From assembly GCA_045616665.1 (NCBI GenBank), contig JAZLHE010000104.1:1-29963 (forward strand): a stretch of DNA of 29,963 nucleotides. The letters run 5' to 3'. This document shows, piece by piece, positions 14,833 to 23,343 of the stretch (positions are counted from its first letter, which is position 1; each line of letters begins with the position of its first letter). The notes beneath the pieces were generated by a model. The model made no database searches. It saw nothing but the letters and a program-made list of their open reading frames with translations, and was not told the origin of the DNA. The translations under genes and the position numbers were made by a program. The stretch comes from RUG11690 sp045616665. GTDB taxonomy: Bacteria > Bacteroidota > Bacteroidia > Bacteroidales > WCHB1-69.

Positions 14833-15372
14833 ATGATTATGGTATCAAAAAAAGAACTTCGCGCAACTGTCAAAATGTTGAAGAAACAGCATACTGCCGA
14901 GCAACTGGCTGTGCAATCCCAGCAGATTATGGCGCAATTGGAACAACATCCCGATTTTATCAATGCCGATACGGTAATGTTGTATTGTTCGTTGCCAGAT
15001 GAGGTGCAAACGCAGATTTTTATCGAAAAATGGCGTCATCAAAAACACGTTATTTTGCCTACCGTGGTGGGAGATGATATCATTCCTGTTGAATTGTCTG
15101 AAAATACGGAATTTGCGGAGGGAGATTTTCATATTTTGGAACCCCAGAATCATCCTTATCAGGGGAATTATGACTTGATTGTCGTTCCCGGGGTGGCTTT
15201 TGATAAAAATGGCAATCGTTTGGGTAGAGGCAGAGGCTATTACGACCGCTTTCTGTGCCAGCATCAGTCGGTGAAAAAAATAGGGGTTTGTTTTGATTTT
15301 CAATTAGTTGAAGAAATCCAAACTGAGCCGACAGACATTAAAATGAATGAAATTATTTCATTTCAAGCATAA
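14833..15372 (+). CDS. 5-formyltetrahydrofolate cyclo-ligase
   Basis: The 179-residue cytosolic enzyme converts 5-formyl-THF to 5,10-methenyl-THF with ATP and so returns stored folate to the one-carbon pool. The family signature GRGRGYYDRFL is at about residues 131-141, preceded by LIVVPGVAFDKNGNRLG. The N-terminal SKKELRATVKMLKKQ supplies the ATP-binding lysines and arginines expected for this family. Length is normal. The start is ATG 14833 or the in-frame ATG two codons later at 14839. Both lie just after the predicted transcript start and cannot be separated by sequence. A short gap to the sigma factor gene follows and no terminator was seen, so the two may share a transcript. Confidence 0.93.
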   Translation: MIMVSKKELRATVKMLKKQHTAEQLAVQSQQIMAQLEQHPDFINADTVMLYCSLPDEVQTQIFIEKWRHQKHVILPTVVGDDIIPVELSENTEFAEGDFHILEPQNHPYQGNYDLIVVPGVAFDKNGNRLGRGRGYYDRFLCQHQSVKKIGVCFDFQLVEEIQTEPTDIKMNEIISFQA

Positions 15373-15429
15373 ATTTGTAGTTTTTTCATTTTTTGTGCGT
15401 CATATTATTGACAATTGATTCGAAAAAAG

Positions 15430-15924
15430 ATGACATCACAAATGGAATCGAAGGAAAAAGAATTTGAGGTATTGGTAAAAAAACATAAAACCACGATTTA
15501 TACGGTGTGTTATATGTTTTCAAAAGACGCTGACGAGGTGGCAGACTTGTTTCAAGATATTTTGATTAACCTCTGGAAAGGTTTCGACAATTTTAGAGGA
15601 GAGTCAAAAGTGGAAACTTGGATTTGGAAAGTGGCATTGAATACTTGTATTTCTGCCGATCGAAAGAAAAAGCGTCAAGGAGAGAAAGTCCCTTTGGAAA
15701 TGGCTGCCGACCTTTATACGGATGACGATGAGGACAGCAAGCAAATCCGAATGCTGAACGCGCATATCAGCAAGTTGGCTCTTGTCGATAGAGCCATTGT
15801 CCTGTTGTGGTTGGAAAACCTGAGCTATGACGAAATCGCGGCTATCGTGGGCATTAGTGCCAAAAACGTCAGCGTGAAGCTGGTTCGAATCAAGCAACAA
15901 TTAATGAAAATGTCTAACGAATAA
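15430..15924 (+). CDS. ECF-type RNA polymerase sigma factor
   Basis: The 164-residue protein has sigma region 2 (about 11-78), with YTVCYMFSKDADEVADLFQD and ILINLWKGFDNFRG for core binding and -10 recognition, and WIWKVALNTC as the conserved end of region 2. A linker follows, then region 4 (about 105-160) with a helix-turn-helix in LSYDEIAAIVGISAKNVSVK for -35 recognition. It lacks regions 1 and 3, typical of ECF factors. ATG 15430 is preferred; an earlier in-frame TTG at 15415 and a later ATG at 15442 are possible. The next gene starts 11 bases downstream and encodes a membrane protein, the usual place for a cognate anti-sigma factor. No promoter was identified. Confidence 0.93.
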   Translation: MTSQMESKEKEFEVLVKKHKTTIYTVCYMFSKDADEVADLFQDILINLWKGFDNFRGESKVETWIWKVALNTCISADRKKKRQGEKVPLEMAADLYTDDDEDSKQIRMLNAHISKLALVDRAIVLLWLENLSYDEIAAIVGISAKNVSVKLVRIKQQLMKMSNE

Positions 15925-15935
15925 ATTTTTGCCTT

Positions 15936-16502
15936 ATGGAAAATGTACAAGAATTTCAAGAATTGGAAGAATTGCGTGCTCAGATGCAATTGCTGAAAGG
16001 GAAGTTGGAACAGGAAGAAATTGTTAACGAGAAACTGTTGCGTGAAACGATGAGATTCAGACTTACTTCTATTAATAAACAGGTTAGGATTGATATTTGT
16101 GTTGCATTGTTTTGTGTGATTACTTATCCATTGTGTTTTTCGTTCCTGCCTGGGTGGCTGTTGATTTTTGTCGTCGTTATGGTTTCTGCCGATGCGATTG
16201 CAACGGTACTGGTTCATAGACCGGTACGCGAGAAACTGATTATGAATGACGATTTGAAAACGGTGGCACAGAAAATGAGACGCCTCAAGAAGGCATATAT
16301 CATTGCCTTGTGTGTGGAACTGCCGGTTGTCATTGTGTTTGGCGTCTTGCTTGTGAGGGCGGTAATTCCATACTTTCATAATCCTATATTTGCGATTTGG
16401 GGTGTTGCTATTGGTGGGTGTATCGGACTTGCGATAGGATTGATGATGTTTCGTAGGGTGCTGAAAAACAGCGACGCCATCATTAAACAGATTGAAGAAT
16501 AA
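15936..16502 (+). CDS. Coiled-coil four-helix membrane protein, partner of the ECF sigma factor
   Basis: The 188-residue protein has an N-terminal cytosolic coiled coil (about 1-48: FQELEELRAQMQLLKGKLEQ and so on, with regular leucines). Four predicted membrane helices lie at about 52-70, 73-94, 121-141 and 150-172, with a basic linker between the second and third. It lacks the ZAS zinc motif of classical anti-sigma factors and FecR-type domains. Position just after the sigma factor suggests that the coiled coil may hold the sigma factor at the membrane, which is inference from gene order. Similar sigma plus membrane-protein pairs occur in Bacteroides and Prevotella, from memory. It could instead be a target of the sigma factor. 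Confidence 0.75.
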   Translation: MENVQEFQELEELRAQMQLLKGKLEQEEIVNEKLLRETMRFRLTSINKQVRIDICVALFCVITYPLCFSFLPGWLLIFVVVMVSADAIATVLVHRPVREKLIMNDDLKTVAQKMRRLKKAYIIALCVELPVVIVFGVLLVRAVIPYFHNPIFAIWGVAIGGCIGLAIGLMMFRRVLKNSDAIIKQIEE

Positions 16503-16521
16503 TGCTTCAGAAAAGTTGTCG

Positions 16522-16552
16522 TTTGCTATTTGATAAAAAAAATGTATTTTTA
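16522..16552 (+). promoter_or_regulatory. Candidate promoter for the M16 protease gene
   Basis: TTTG (16522-16525) and TATTTTTA (16545-16552) are 19 bases apart, the expected spacing for -33 and -7 elements. The last base of the -7 element departs from TAnnTTTG. A leader of about 55 bases would follow. Confidence 0.4.
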
Positions 16553-16614
16553 CACTTTTAATTCTATAAGAAAGTATATATCGTAACTTATTATCAATAA
16601 AAAAATTAAGAAAG

Positions 16615-19437
16615 ATGAAAAAATTATTGTTCGTTTTGGCGGCTTTAATTCTGACCATCGGCGCAGTGTCGGCACAGGATTTAAATGCTCCCATCAATCC
16701 CGATCCGAACGTGAAAATCGGAAAATTGGACAATGGCATGACCTATTACATTCGTGCCAACAAGAAACCCGAAAATCGTGTGGAATTTCGTTTGGCCGTG
16801 AATGCAGGTTCTTGCCAGGAAAACGAAGACCAACGCGGTTTGGCTCACTTTACCGAACACATGGCCTTCAATGGTATCAAGGGTTATCCCAACAACACGA
16901 TGATTAGCGAATTGCAAAAAATCGGTGTTACTTTCGGTATTGGTATCAATGCCTACACTTCATTTGATGAAACCGTTTATGAATTGACAATGCCCAACGA
17001 CAAACCCGAATATATCCAAATGGGTTTGGACATCTTGAACGGCTGGGCTAACGGACTTCTCTATGACGCAAAAGAGATTGAATCGGAAAGAGGCGTTATT
17101 GCAGAAGAATATCGTATGGGCCTCGGCGCCAGCGATAGAATGCAGAAAGTTTGGTGGCCCGTTCTTTTCAAGGATTCTCGTTATGCCGTTCGTATGCCTA
17201 TTGGCTTGATTGAAGTCATCACTGGTTTCAAACATCAAACCATCAAGGATTTTTATCACGATTGGTATCGCCCCGATTTGCAGGCTGTCATCGTGGTTGG
17301 TGATATTGATGTGGATGCCATGGATGCTATGGAAGCCCAAATCAAGAAGCAGTTCGGAAAAATCAAACCCGTTAAGAATCCACGCGTGAAGGAAGAGTTC
17401 CCAATCGCATCCAACAAGGAACCTTTGGCTGTTGTGGCCACCGATAAGGAAGCAATGGGCAATACCGTGATGATTGTTCGCAAACACCCTCATTTTGTAA
17501 TGAAAACCGTGGGCGATTTCAGAACCAGTCTGAAACACGACTTATATAATATGATGTATGATGCTCGTTTGAGCGAAATGACTCAAAATCCTGCTTGCCC
17601 ATTCCTGAGTGCAAGTTGCGGTTATTCGGAATTGATTGGCAGTACTGATATGTACGGCTGCCAGATTTCCTGCAAGGAAAACAAAATTATTGAAAGTATT
17701 GAAGCTTTGATGCGTGAAGATCAGCGCGTGCTTCAACACGGTTTCTTACAGACCGAATTGAATCGTGTAAAGGAAGAATTACTCAACTTGTACGAAATTG
17801 CCGCTAACGAAGTAAAGAAAACCGAATCATCGAGATTCGCATCGGAATATGTAGCCAACTATTTGCATCACGACCCGATTCCAGGTGCCAAGAGAGAATA
17901 CAATTATGCCAAGAAATATTTGGAAGATATCACCATTGAAGAAATCAACGCTTTGGCTAAAAATTGGATTACCGATGAAAACCTGGTGGCTATCGTGATG
18001 GCTCCAGACAAAGAAGGCGTGAATGTTCCTACCGAAGCTCAAGTTTTGGCTGCCGTTACCAATCCTGGCAACAAGGACGTGGCTCCATACGTTGATAATT
18101 ACAAAGACGTTGAATTGGTCAACAAAGATGAATTGAAAGCCGGTTCAATAATCAATACGAAAGAATTAGATGCCATCGATGCCACAGAACTTACCCTGAA
18201 CAATGGTATTGTGGTGGTGTTGAAAAAAACTGATTTCAAAAACGACCAGATTTTGTTCTCCGCCCGCAGTAAAGGTGGTATGAGTCTCTATTACGAATGT
18301 GATCAGCCTGCTTTGCATTTTGCTTGCAGTTTTGTGGATCGTGCCGGTATTTCTGAATTGGATTACTCTTCTTTGGAAAAGAAAATGAAAGGCAAGAATG
18401 TGGGTGTCAGTCCATACATCGATTTGTTCAGCGAAGGATTCAGCGGTTCTTCTACACCGAAAGACCTTGAATTTTTCTTCCAATATTTGCACGCTTTCTT
18501 TACTTCTCCAAGACAAGACACTACAGTTTATGAATTGGTAACCAATGAATACTTCGAACAAATCAAGATGCTGGGTGCCAATCCTATGTATAAATTTATT
18601 TTGTCTTTCTATGATGCCATCTCACAAAACGATCCTTATCAGAAAGCACTGCTTACCAAGGAAGATGTGGAATCAGTGGATTACACCCGCGCATTCCAAC
18701 TCTATCAGCAGCGTTTTGCCAATCCTGCCGACTTCGTTTATACTTTCGTCGGTAATTTTGACGAACAGCTCATCAAGGAATACATTGAACTTTATTTAGG
18801 TTCTCTTCAAACTTCTTCTGAAAAGGAAACTCCAAAATACGATGTCGTAAAAGGTTTCCCAGATCATCAGATCGTTGACAACGTTTACGCCGGTAGCGAA
18901 CAACAGAGCTGGGTGGGCATTGCCTACGACCACGAAATGGAATGGACTCCTAAGAACAGGATGATTGTGGCAGAAATCAATGAAGCTCTGCAAATTGAGT
19001 TGATTGCTACGATTCGTGAAAAAATGAGCGGCGTTTATTCTCCAATGTTGCAAATGAGTTCGGACAATGAACCCAAGCCTTCTTATAGTATGATGGTGAT
19101 GTTCAGCTGCTCTCCGGACAATACCGACAATCTGTCCAATGCCGTTTTCAATATTCTGAAAGATTTCCAAGCAAACGGACCATCAGACGAAACTTTGGAC
19201 AAGGTGAAAAAACAGATGATCAATGATCACGAAACTTCGTTGAAGAAGAATGGAACCTGGTTGAGTTACATCGCCAACAAATACTATGACAATGATGAAG
19301 ACTTTAACAGCATCAATACAACAGCCGAAAGAATCAATGGCGTAACCAAAGAAGATATCGTTAACTTCTTGAAGGCCAACTTTGATGTTGACAAGTATGT
19401 CAAGATGTACTTATATCCTGAATCTATGGAGAAATAG
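16615..19437 (+). CDS. Periplasmic M16-family zinc metalloprotease (pitrilysin/insulinase-like)
   Basis: The 940-residue protein has a signal peptide (MKKLLFVLAALILTIGAVSA, then QD). The inverted zinc motif H78-F-T-E81-H82 follows GLAHFTEHMAF, with the third ligand E158 in IESERGVIAEE, 76 residues after H82 as the family requires. E81 is the catalytic base. The protein contains two M16 halves: an active N-terminal half (about 35-480) and a C-terminal half (about 510-930) without HxxEH, so it forms a single-chain clamshell that degrades peptides. The codon use is richer in C-ending codons than the neighbours, suggesting good expression. It ends one base before the stop codon of the opposite-strand lipoprotein gene, leaving no room for a terminator between them. 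Confidence 0.94.
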   Translation: MKKLLFVLAALILTIGAVSAQDLNAPINPDPNVKIGKLDNGMTYYIRANKKPENRVEFRLAVNAGSCQENEDQRGLAHFTEHMAFNGIKGYPNNTMISELQKIGVTFGIGINAYTSFDETVYELTMPNDKPEYIQMGLDILNGWANGLLYDAKEIESERGVIAEEYRMGLGASDRMQKVWWPVLFKDSRYAVRMPIGLIEVITGFKHQTIKDFYHDWYRPDLQAVIVVGDIDVDAMDAMEAQIKKQFGKIKPVKNPRVKEEFPIASNKEPLAVVATDKEAMGNTVMIVRKHPHFVMKTVGDFRTSLKHDLYNMMYDARLSEMTQNPACPFLSASCGYSELIGSTDMYGCQISCKENKIIESIEALMREDQRVLQHGFLQTELNRVKEELLNLYEIAANEVKKTESSRFASEYVANYLHHDPIPGAKREYNYAKKYLEDITIEEINALAKNWITDENLVAIVMAPDKEGVNVPTEAQVLAAVTNPGNKDVAPYVDNYKDVELVNKDELKAGSIINTKELDAIDATELTLNNGIVVVLKKTDFKNDQILFSARSKGGMSLYYECDQPALHFACSFVDRAGISELDYSSLEKKMKGKNVGVSPYIDLFSEGFSGSSTPKDLEFFFQYLHAFFTSPRQDTTVYELVTNEYFEQIKMLGANPMYKFILSFYDAISQNDPYQKALLTKEDVESVDYTRAFQLYQQRFANPADFVYTFVGNFDEQLIKEYIELYLGSLQTSSEKETPKYDVVKGFPDHQIVDNVYAGSEQQSWVGIAYDHEMEWTPKNRMIVAEINEALQIELIATIREKMSGVYSPMLQMSSDNEPKPSYSMMVMFSCSPDNTDNLSNAVFNILKDFQANGPSDETLDKVKKQMINDHETSLKKNGTWLSYIANKYYDNDEDFNSINTTAERINGVTKEDIVNFLKANFDVDKYVKMYLYPESMEK

Positions 19438-19438
19438 C

Positions 19439-20395
19439 TTAGATATTGAGCATTTTGAAATAGCGTTTAATTTCAATTTGCATTCTTTCGAAACTCCCGA
19501 AGCGTACCGTTTTGGGAGCTTCGCCTTTTTTAAGCATAATCATTCCGGAGCGGACTTCCTCGGTATAGGGCGTGATGTCAACACGGGTTATTTCGTTGAG
19601 CATAAAGTCGTGAATAGCCACATCGTTGAAACCTGTGGCAACTTCTTCATAGTAAACCTGTCTGTCTTCGCAGAAAGCCTGAAGCATTTCCACCACATCG
19701 TCCCATCCGTCGGGTTTGACTTCGTTGTTGTAGAAGAAGATGACGGCGCTGTATTCGGGAACCGAGTCGTTGACTTCCGTGCATTCAAAGCGGCAGAGGT
19801 CGTTGATGACATATCTATCTACAAAATAGGATTTGCGTTGGTATTCGCTGATGGCGTGTTGGGTGGCGTTGGTGTCCAGATTTTTAATCCACTCATAGTT
19901 TTTATGTACGATAAAAGAACCGTCAGATTCGCGGTAGGTTTCCCATATCTCGGTCTCTAACATTTCGTTGTCTTGCTTCGCCAAATTCAGAGCCACGGGA
20001 ACAAGGTCCAAGATGCGTTGCGTGCCGAAACCGGAGGTGATAACCAAGTAGGCCCATTCGCGGTCTGTTGACCGCAACAGCCAGAGTTCCCGGCCTTCAG
20101 GAAGGCGCTCTACGCAGGAAATACCCCATTCTTCAGGAACTTTGTTGGTAATGGTGATGTGTTTGCCATCGTAATCGTTGAGCTGTTCTAAGAAATCCTC
20201 GATAAATTCTTCGCTGACGGGATATAATTCCGATTGGTCAGCGATGTCGGCCGTGATGGTGTCGGCAATGATGGAAGTGGGGTAACTCATTAGTTCATTG
20301 TCGTTTATTTCCTCATTGTCGTGGTTTTTAAGACCACAAGCTGCGAAAAAGACGGCCATAATGAAGATGGCCAAAAACAAATGTTTTTTATTCAT
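19439..20395 (-). CDS. Lipoprotein of unknown function, downstream of truB
   Basis: The 318-residue protein has an SPII signal peptide with lipobox FFAAC (lipid cysteine C20), then a low-complexity acidic linker (NHDNEEINDNELMS). The mature domain (about 65-318) has alternating beta and helix patterns (GRELWLLRSTDREWAYLVIT, AVIFFYNNEVKPDGWDD, EVRSGMIMLKKGEAPKTVRF), but I do not recognise a family or any catalytic motif. It starts 10 bases after the truB stop and is probably the last gene of the ftsX-uppP-truB transcript. In other Bacteroidota queA often follows truB here, so the lipoprotein may be a lineage-specific replacement. It converges on the M16 gene with a single base between stops. 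Confidence 0.78.
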   Translation of the reverse strand: MNKKHLFLAIFIMAVFFAACGLKNHDNEEINDNELMSYPTSIIADTITADIADQSELYPVSEEFIEDFLEQLNDYDGKHITITNKVPEEWGISCVERLPEGRELWLLRSTDREWAYLVITSGFGTQRILDLVPVALNLAKQDNEMLETEIWETYRESDGSFIVHKNYEWIKNLDTNATQHAISEYQRKSYFVDRYVINDLCRFECTEVNDSVPEYSAVIFFYNNEVKPDGWDDVVEMLQAFCEDRQVYYEEVATGFNDVAIHDFMLNEITRVDITPYTEEVRSGMIMLKKGEAPKTVRFGSFERMQIEIKRYFKMLNI

Positions 20396-20405
20396 TTTAT
20401 GTGAT

Positions 20406-21125
20406 TTAATCTATGGTTTTAGGAATCAATTGAATGGCATCTTCAACCTTGAAATCGCCGATACGGGTCCGTCTCAATGCGGTCAAATGCGCTCCTGAAT
20501 TAAGCTCGAAGCCGAAATCGCGGGCAATGGAGCGAATATAGGTGCCTTTGGAGCAGACTATGCTGAAGTCGAGGTCGGGAAGTTGGAAACGAGTGATGTC
20601 AAAAGTGGGAATGGTGATGCGGCGTGGCGAAATTTCAACGTCTTCGCCTTCGCGGGCCAATTCGTATGCTCTTCTCCCGCCCATTCTTACGGCAGAAAAT
20701 TGTGGCGGCACCTGGTCAATTTCTCCCAAGAATTTCTGTCTTACTTCTTCTATCATTTTGGTTGTGATATGGTCGTAAGCAAAAACCTGGTCGATGGGTT
20801 TTTCCAAGTCAAAACTGGGCGTGGTGGCCCCCAAGCGCAACGTGCCGGTGTAGGCTTTTTCTTGGGCTTGATAAAGATCGATTTGCTTGGTGAATTTGCC
20901 CACGCAAATGATGAGCAATCCCGTGGCCAAAGGATCCAGTGTGCCAGCGTGCCCTACTTTGACTTTCTGCTGATATTTGCGGCGGATGTACTGCCGAACT
21001 TTGCCTACGACATCAAAAGAAGTGCAGCGGTAAGGCTTGTCAATGAGCAAAACGTCTCCTTCTGGATTGATGTCCAAATCCGGCAATTCGAATTGAGCTT
21101 CGTGAATGACCTTTTTGTTTAGCAT
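20406..21125 (-). CDS. truB: tRNA pseudouridine-55 synthase TruB
   Basis: TruB converts U55 in the T-loop of tRNAs to pseudouridine. The 239-residue protein has the catalytic motif GHAGTLDPLATGLL (58-71) with D64 as nucleophile. It also has the family opening GDVLLIDKPYRCTSFDVVGKV and the later QVPPQFSAVRMGGRRAYELAR and SKGTYIRSIARDFG motifs. Length is that of Bacteroidota TruB, without the C-terminal PUA domain of E. coli TruB (314 residues). The start overlaps the end of uppP by seven bases, so the two are translationally coupled. Confidence 0.97.
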   Translation of the reverse strand: MLNKKVIHEAQFELPDLDINPEGDVLLIDKPYRCTSFDVVGKVRQYIRRKYQQKVKVGHAGTLDPLATGLLIICVGKFTKQIDLYQAQEKAYTGTLRLGATTPSFDLEKPIDQVFAYDHITTKMIEEVRQKFLGEIDQVPPQFSAVRMGGRRAYELAREGEDVEISPRRITIPTFDITRFQLPDLDFSIVCSKGTYIRSIARDFGFELNSGAHLTALRRTRIGDFKVEDAIQLIPKTID

Positions 21126-21943
21126 AAGCTAAATATTAAAGTAGATAAACCAACAATGGCACAATAAATAGCGAACCAGATTAACTTTCCTTTTTTTACA
21201 ATGCTAATCATCCATTTGCAAGCTAAACATCCCACGATGAAGGCAGAAAGAAAGCCAATGATGACCGCGCTGACAGGAATGCCGTTCATCGCATTCTGAA
21301 ATCCGAGTTGAGCGATGTCCATTATATCCAGAAGCGCTTCGCCTAAGATGGGAGGAATGACCATCAAGAAGGAAAATTGGGCCAGTTTTTCTTTGTTGTC
21401 GCCTAATAGTAATCCGGTAGCGATGGTGGAACCCGAGCGTGACAAACCTGGCAGGACGGCCACGGCTTGGGCAATGCCGATGATGAATGCGTGCCATCCG
21501 CTGATATTTTCCTTTTGGCGAGGTTTGGCGAAATAGGAAAAAGCCAAGAGTAGGGCGGTGACGAGTAGCATAATGCCGACAATGGTTAGCCCGGAACCGA
21601 AAACACTTTCTACCGTGTCTTTAAGGCAAAAGCCAACAATACCGACTGGAATCATCGATATAATGATATTGACTGCATATCGCGTGCCCGGGTTTAAATC
21701 ATTGTAGGATTTCCACGACTGCTTAGAAAAGATGTCTTTGAAAATCCAGACGATTTCTTTCCAAAGGATGACCAATGTGCTGAGTACGGTAGCCACGTGA
21801 AGCATCACCGTGAAACTGAGGTTTTCTTCGCCGGAAAGTCCAAAAAGATTTGAGATAATGGTGAGATGACCGCTGCTGCTAACTGGCAGATATTCGGTCA
21901 AGCCTTGCAGAACGCCTAATATTAATGCTTCCCACCAACTCAT
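21119..21943 (-). CDS. uppP: Undecaprenyl-diphosphatase UppP (BacA)
   Basis: UppP dephosphorylates undecaprenyl diphosphate in the inner membrane, recycling the lipid carrier for peptidoglycan and O-antigen. The 274-residue protein has the two family motifs: GLTEYLPVSSSGHL (14-27), with catalytic E17 and H26, and PGLSRSGSTI (165-174), with the phosphate-binding R169. About eight hydrophobic helices are present. The start codon shares one base with the DUF3098 stop, and the end overlaps truB by seven bases. The location between FtsX and TruB is the usual one in Bacteroidota. Confidence 0.97.
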   Translation of the reverse strand: MSWWEALILGVLQGLTEYLPVSSSGHLTIISNLFGLSGEENLSFTVMLHVATVLSTLVILWKEIVWIFKDIFSKQSWKSYNDLNPGTRYAVNIIISMIPVGIVGFCLKDTVESVFGSGLTIVGIMLLVTALLLAFSYFAKPRQKENISGWHAFIIGIAQAVAVLPGLSRSGSTIATGLLLGDNKEKLAQFSFLMVIPPILGEALLDIMDIAQLGFQNAMNGIPVSAVIIGFLSAFIVGCLACKWMISIVKKGKLIWFAIYCAIVGLSTLIFSLC

Positions 21944-22272
21944 TATTCAGCTTTTTCTTCGTTGGTTTCCTTTTTGTTTCGTGGATGCCACATGATGGCG
22001 AAGATTTCGGTAACCAGGCCAATGAGAATCATCACGGGGGCAACAACGATGCGGCGGGTGTTGAAAACTTCAGGATTAAACTGATCCGGTTGTTCGGCCG
22101 CGCCGCCGGAAATGCAGAAATAGCCGACAATGATGATAATAGCACCTATAACCATCAAAATGTAGTTGATAGATCTGAAAAGCGGCGTTTTATTGGTTTT
22201 GGGTGCTGGTGCCTTTCCACTTGGGTTGGGAGTCAGTTTCTTTTTGTTTTCAGTATTAACTGTTTGTGCCAT
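21943..22272 (-). CDS. DUF3098 membrane protein
   Basis: The 109-residue protein has a disordered, basic, proline-rich N-terminus (about 1-33), two membrane helices (about 36-54 and 74-94) and a charged C-terminus. The segment FNPEVFNTRRIVVAPVMILI is the hallmark of DUF3098, a family found between ftsX and uppP in Bacteroidota. Function is unknown; gene order suggests a link with FtsX or cell-wall lipid recycling. It starts 20 bases after the ftsX stop. Confidence 0.88.
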   Translation of the reverse strand: MAQTVNTENKKKLTPNPSGKAPAPKTNKTPLFRSINYILMVIGAIIIIVGYFCISGGAAEQPDQFNPEVFNTRRIVVAPVMILIGLVTEIFAIMWHPRNKKETNEEKAE

Positions 22273-22292
22273 AATATTTTATTTTTATTGAT

Positions 22293-23177
22293 TTACAAAT
22301 AAAGTCTTTCGTCTTTAATTCGGATGTATCTGTTGACGGAAATCACGGAGATGATGATCGTGAAGAGAATGCTGAAAATGAATACGGACAGCAATATCGC
22401 GGAAACGTACACGATTTGTGTAAAGTCAACGAATTGTGGGAAGAGCAGGTTGCCTTGGTAAAGCAGCAACCCCAAAAGAACCACGGCAATGGCCCCGCCC
22501 CACACGCCTTGGCTCAGCCCCTTGAGGACAAATGGACTTCTTACAAACCTACGAGTGGCTCCTACTAAAAGCATACTCTTTATATTGAAGCGTTTGGCAT
22601 AAATATGCAAACGGATGGAGTTGGCAATCAACAACATAGAAATCAGCATAAAAACGGCACTGATAATGAGCACCACCCATTGTATCGTATGGAAATTATT
22701 GCTGATGGATTTTACGAGAAAGTCGGGATACTGCACATCCTGTACAATCTGTTCTTTTTTGATTTCCTTCGATACCTTTTGCAATGAGTCGGTATTGGCG
22801 TATTCGGGATTTACGCTGATGATGATGGACGCATTGATGGGATTGGAAATAATTTCGGTATAGTTGTTGCCGATGGTTTTGATGGCTTCCAGGGTGTTGT
22901 CCTGACGAGAAGAAACTCTGGAAGTGGCAATGAAAGGCTCCATTTTGATTTTTTGTTCCATCGAAACGATGTCTGCTTCCTTGACATCAGCATAAAATAA
23001 AATTTCCATTTCAATTTTCTTGGAAAGATTGTTGATGTACTGCGTGGAAAAGAAGGCGAAAAAGGCCAATGTGCCAATGAAGAACATCGTCAGGGCAATG
23101 CTGACAATGGAGCCGAAGGAGGAAAGACGCAGTCTGGCTTTCGTGATTTTGTCGATGGTATCCGGATATTTACTCAT
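22293..23177 (-). CDS. ftsX: Cell-division ABC-transporter-like permease FtsX
   Basis: FtsX pairs with the ATPase FtsE at the division site and controls periplasmic peptidoglycan hydrolases; it is not a transporter in the strict sense. The 294-residue protein has the expected layout: cytosolic N-terminus, first membrane helix (about 22-45), a periplasmic domain of about 120 residues (KIEMEILFYADVKEADIV and so on), then three helices (about 166-186, 216-236, 256-280). IRLHIYAKRFNIKSMLLVGA is the conserved loop after the second helix. ftsE is not next to it. The gene begins a minus-strand operon that continues through DUF3098, uppP, truB and a lipoprotein. Confidence 0.95.
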   Translation of the reverse strand: MSKYPDTIDKITKARLRLSSFGSIVSIALTMFFIGTLAFFAFFSTQYINNLSKKIEMEILFYADVKEADIVSMEQKIKMEPFIATSRVSSRQDNTLEAIKTIGNNYTEIISNPINASIIISVNPEYANTDSLQKVSKEIKKEQIVQDVQYPDFLVKSISNNFHTIQWVVLIISAVFMLISMLLIANSIRLHIYAKRFNIKSMLLVGATRRFVRSPFVLKGLSQGVWGGAIAVVLLGLLLYQGNLLFPQFVDFTQIVYVSAILLSVFIFSILFTIIISVISVNRYIRIKDERLYL

Positions 23178-23212
23178 AATACATTATAATGATTCTAACT
23201 TGCAAATATATA

Positions 23213-23220
23213 AATATAAT
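23213..23220 (-). promoter_or_regulatory. -7 element TATATTTG for the ftsX-uppP-truB operon
   Basis: TATATTTG on the minus strand matches TAnnTTTG and lies about 36 bases before the ftsX ATG, giving a leader of about 29 bases. No clear -33 element. Confidence 0.55.
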
Positions 23221-23277
23221 ACGGCTTGTATTGATGAATCTGTATTTTTTATTCACAGCCGAATGGGGATAAATTGC

Positions 23278-23312
23278 GGTGTTTTTCAGTGATTAATCAT
23301 TCGGAAAACGCC
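23278..23312 (-). terminator. Hairpin after the thioesterase gene (candidate terminator)
   Basis: GGTGTTTTTC (23278-23287) pairs with GGAAAACGCC (23303-23312) through 10 pairs, two of them G-U. The loop contains the palindrome TGATTAATCA. It lies 32 bases beyond the thioesterase stop. The U-tract after the stem is poor, so the termination role is uncertain. Confidence 0.45.
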
Positions 23313-23343
23313 AGCGTCTTAATCTATCCTGTTGTCTTTGACC

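Noticed and set aside
15825..16739. Open minus-strand frame of 304 codons across the sigma factor, membrane protein and M16 start
   Set aside because: It runs antisense to three plus-strand genes with clear motifs, and its translation is Asn/Gln/His-rich and low in complexity.
19382..19960. Plus-strand frame overlapping the M16 end and the lipoprotein gene
   Set aside because: Antisense to a lipoprotein with a clear signal peptide; no RBS or promoter.
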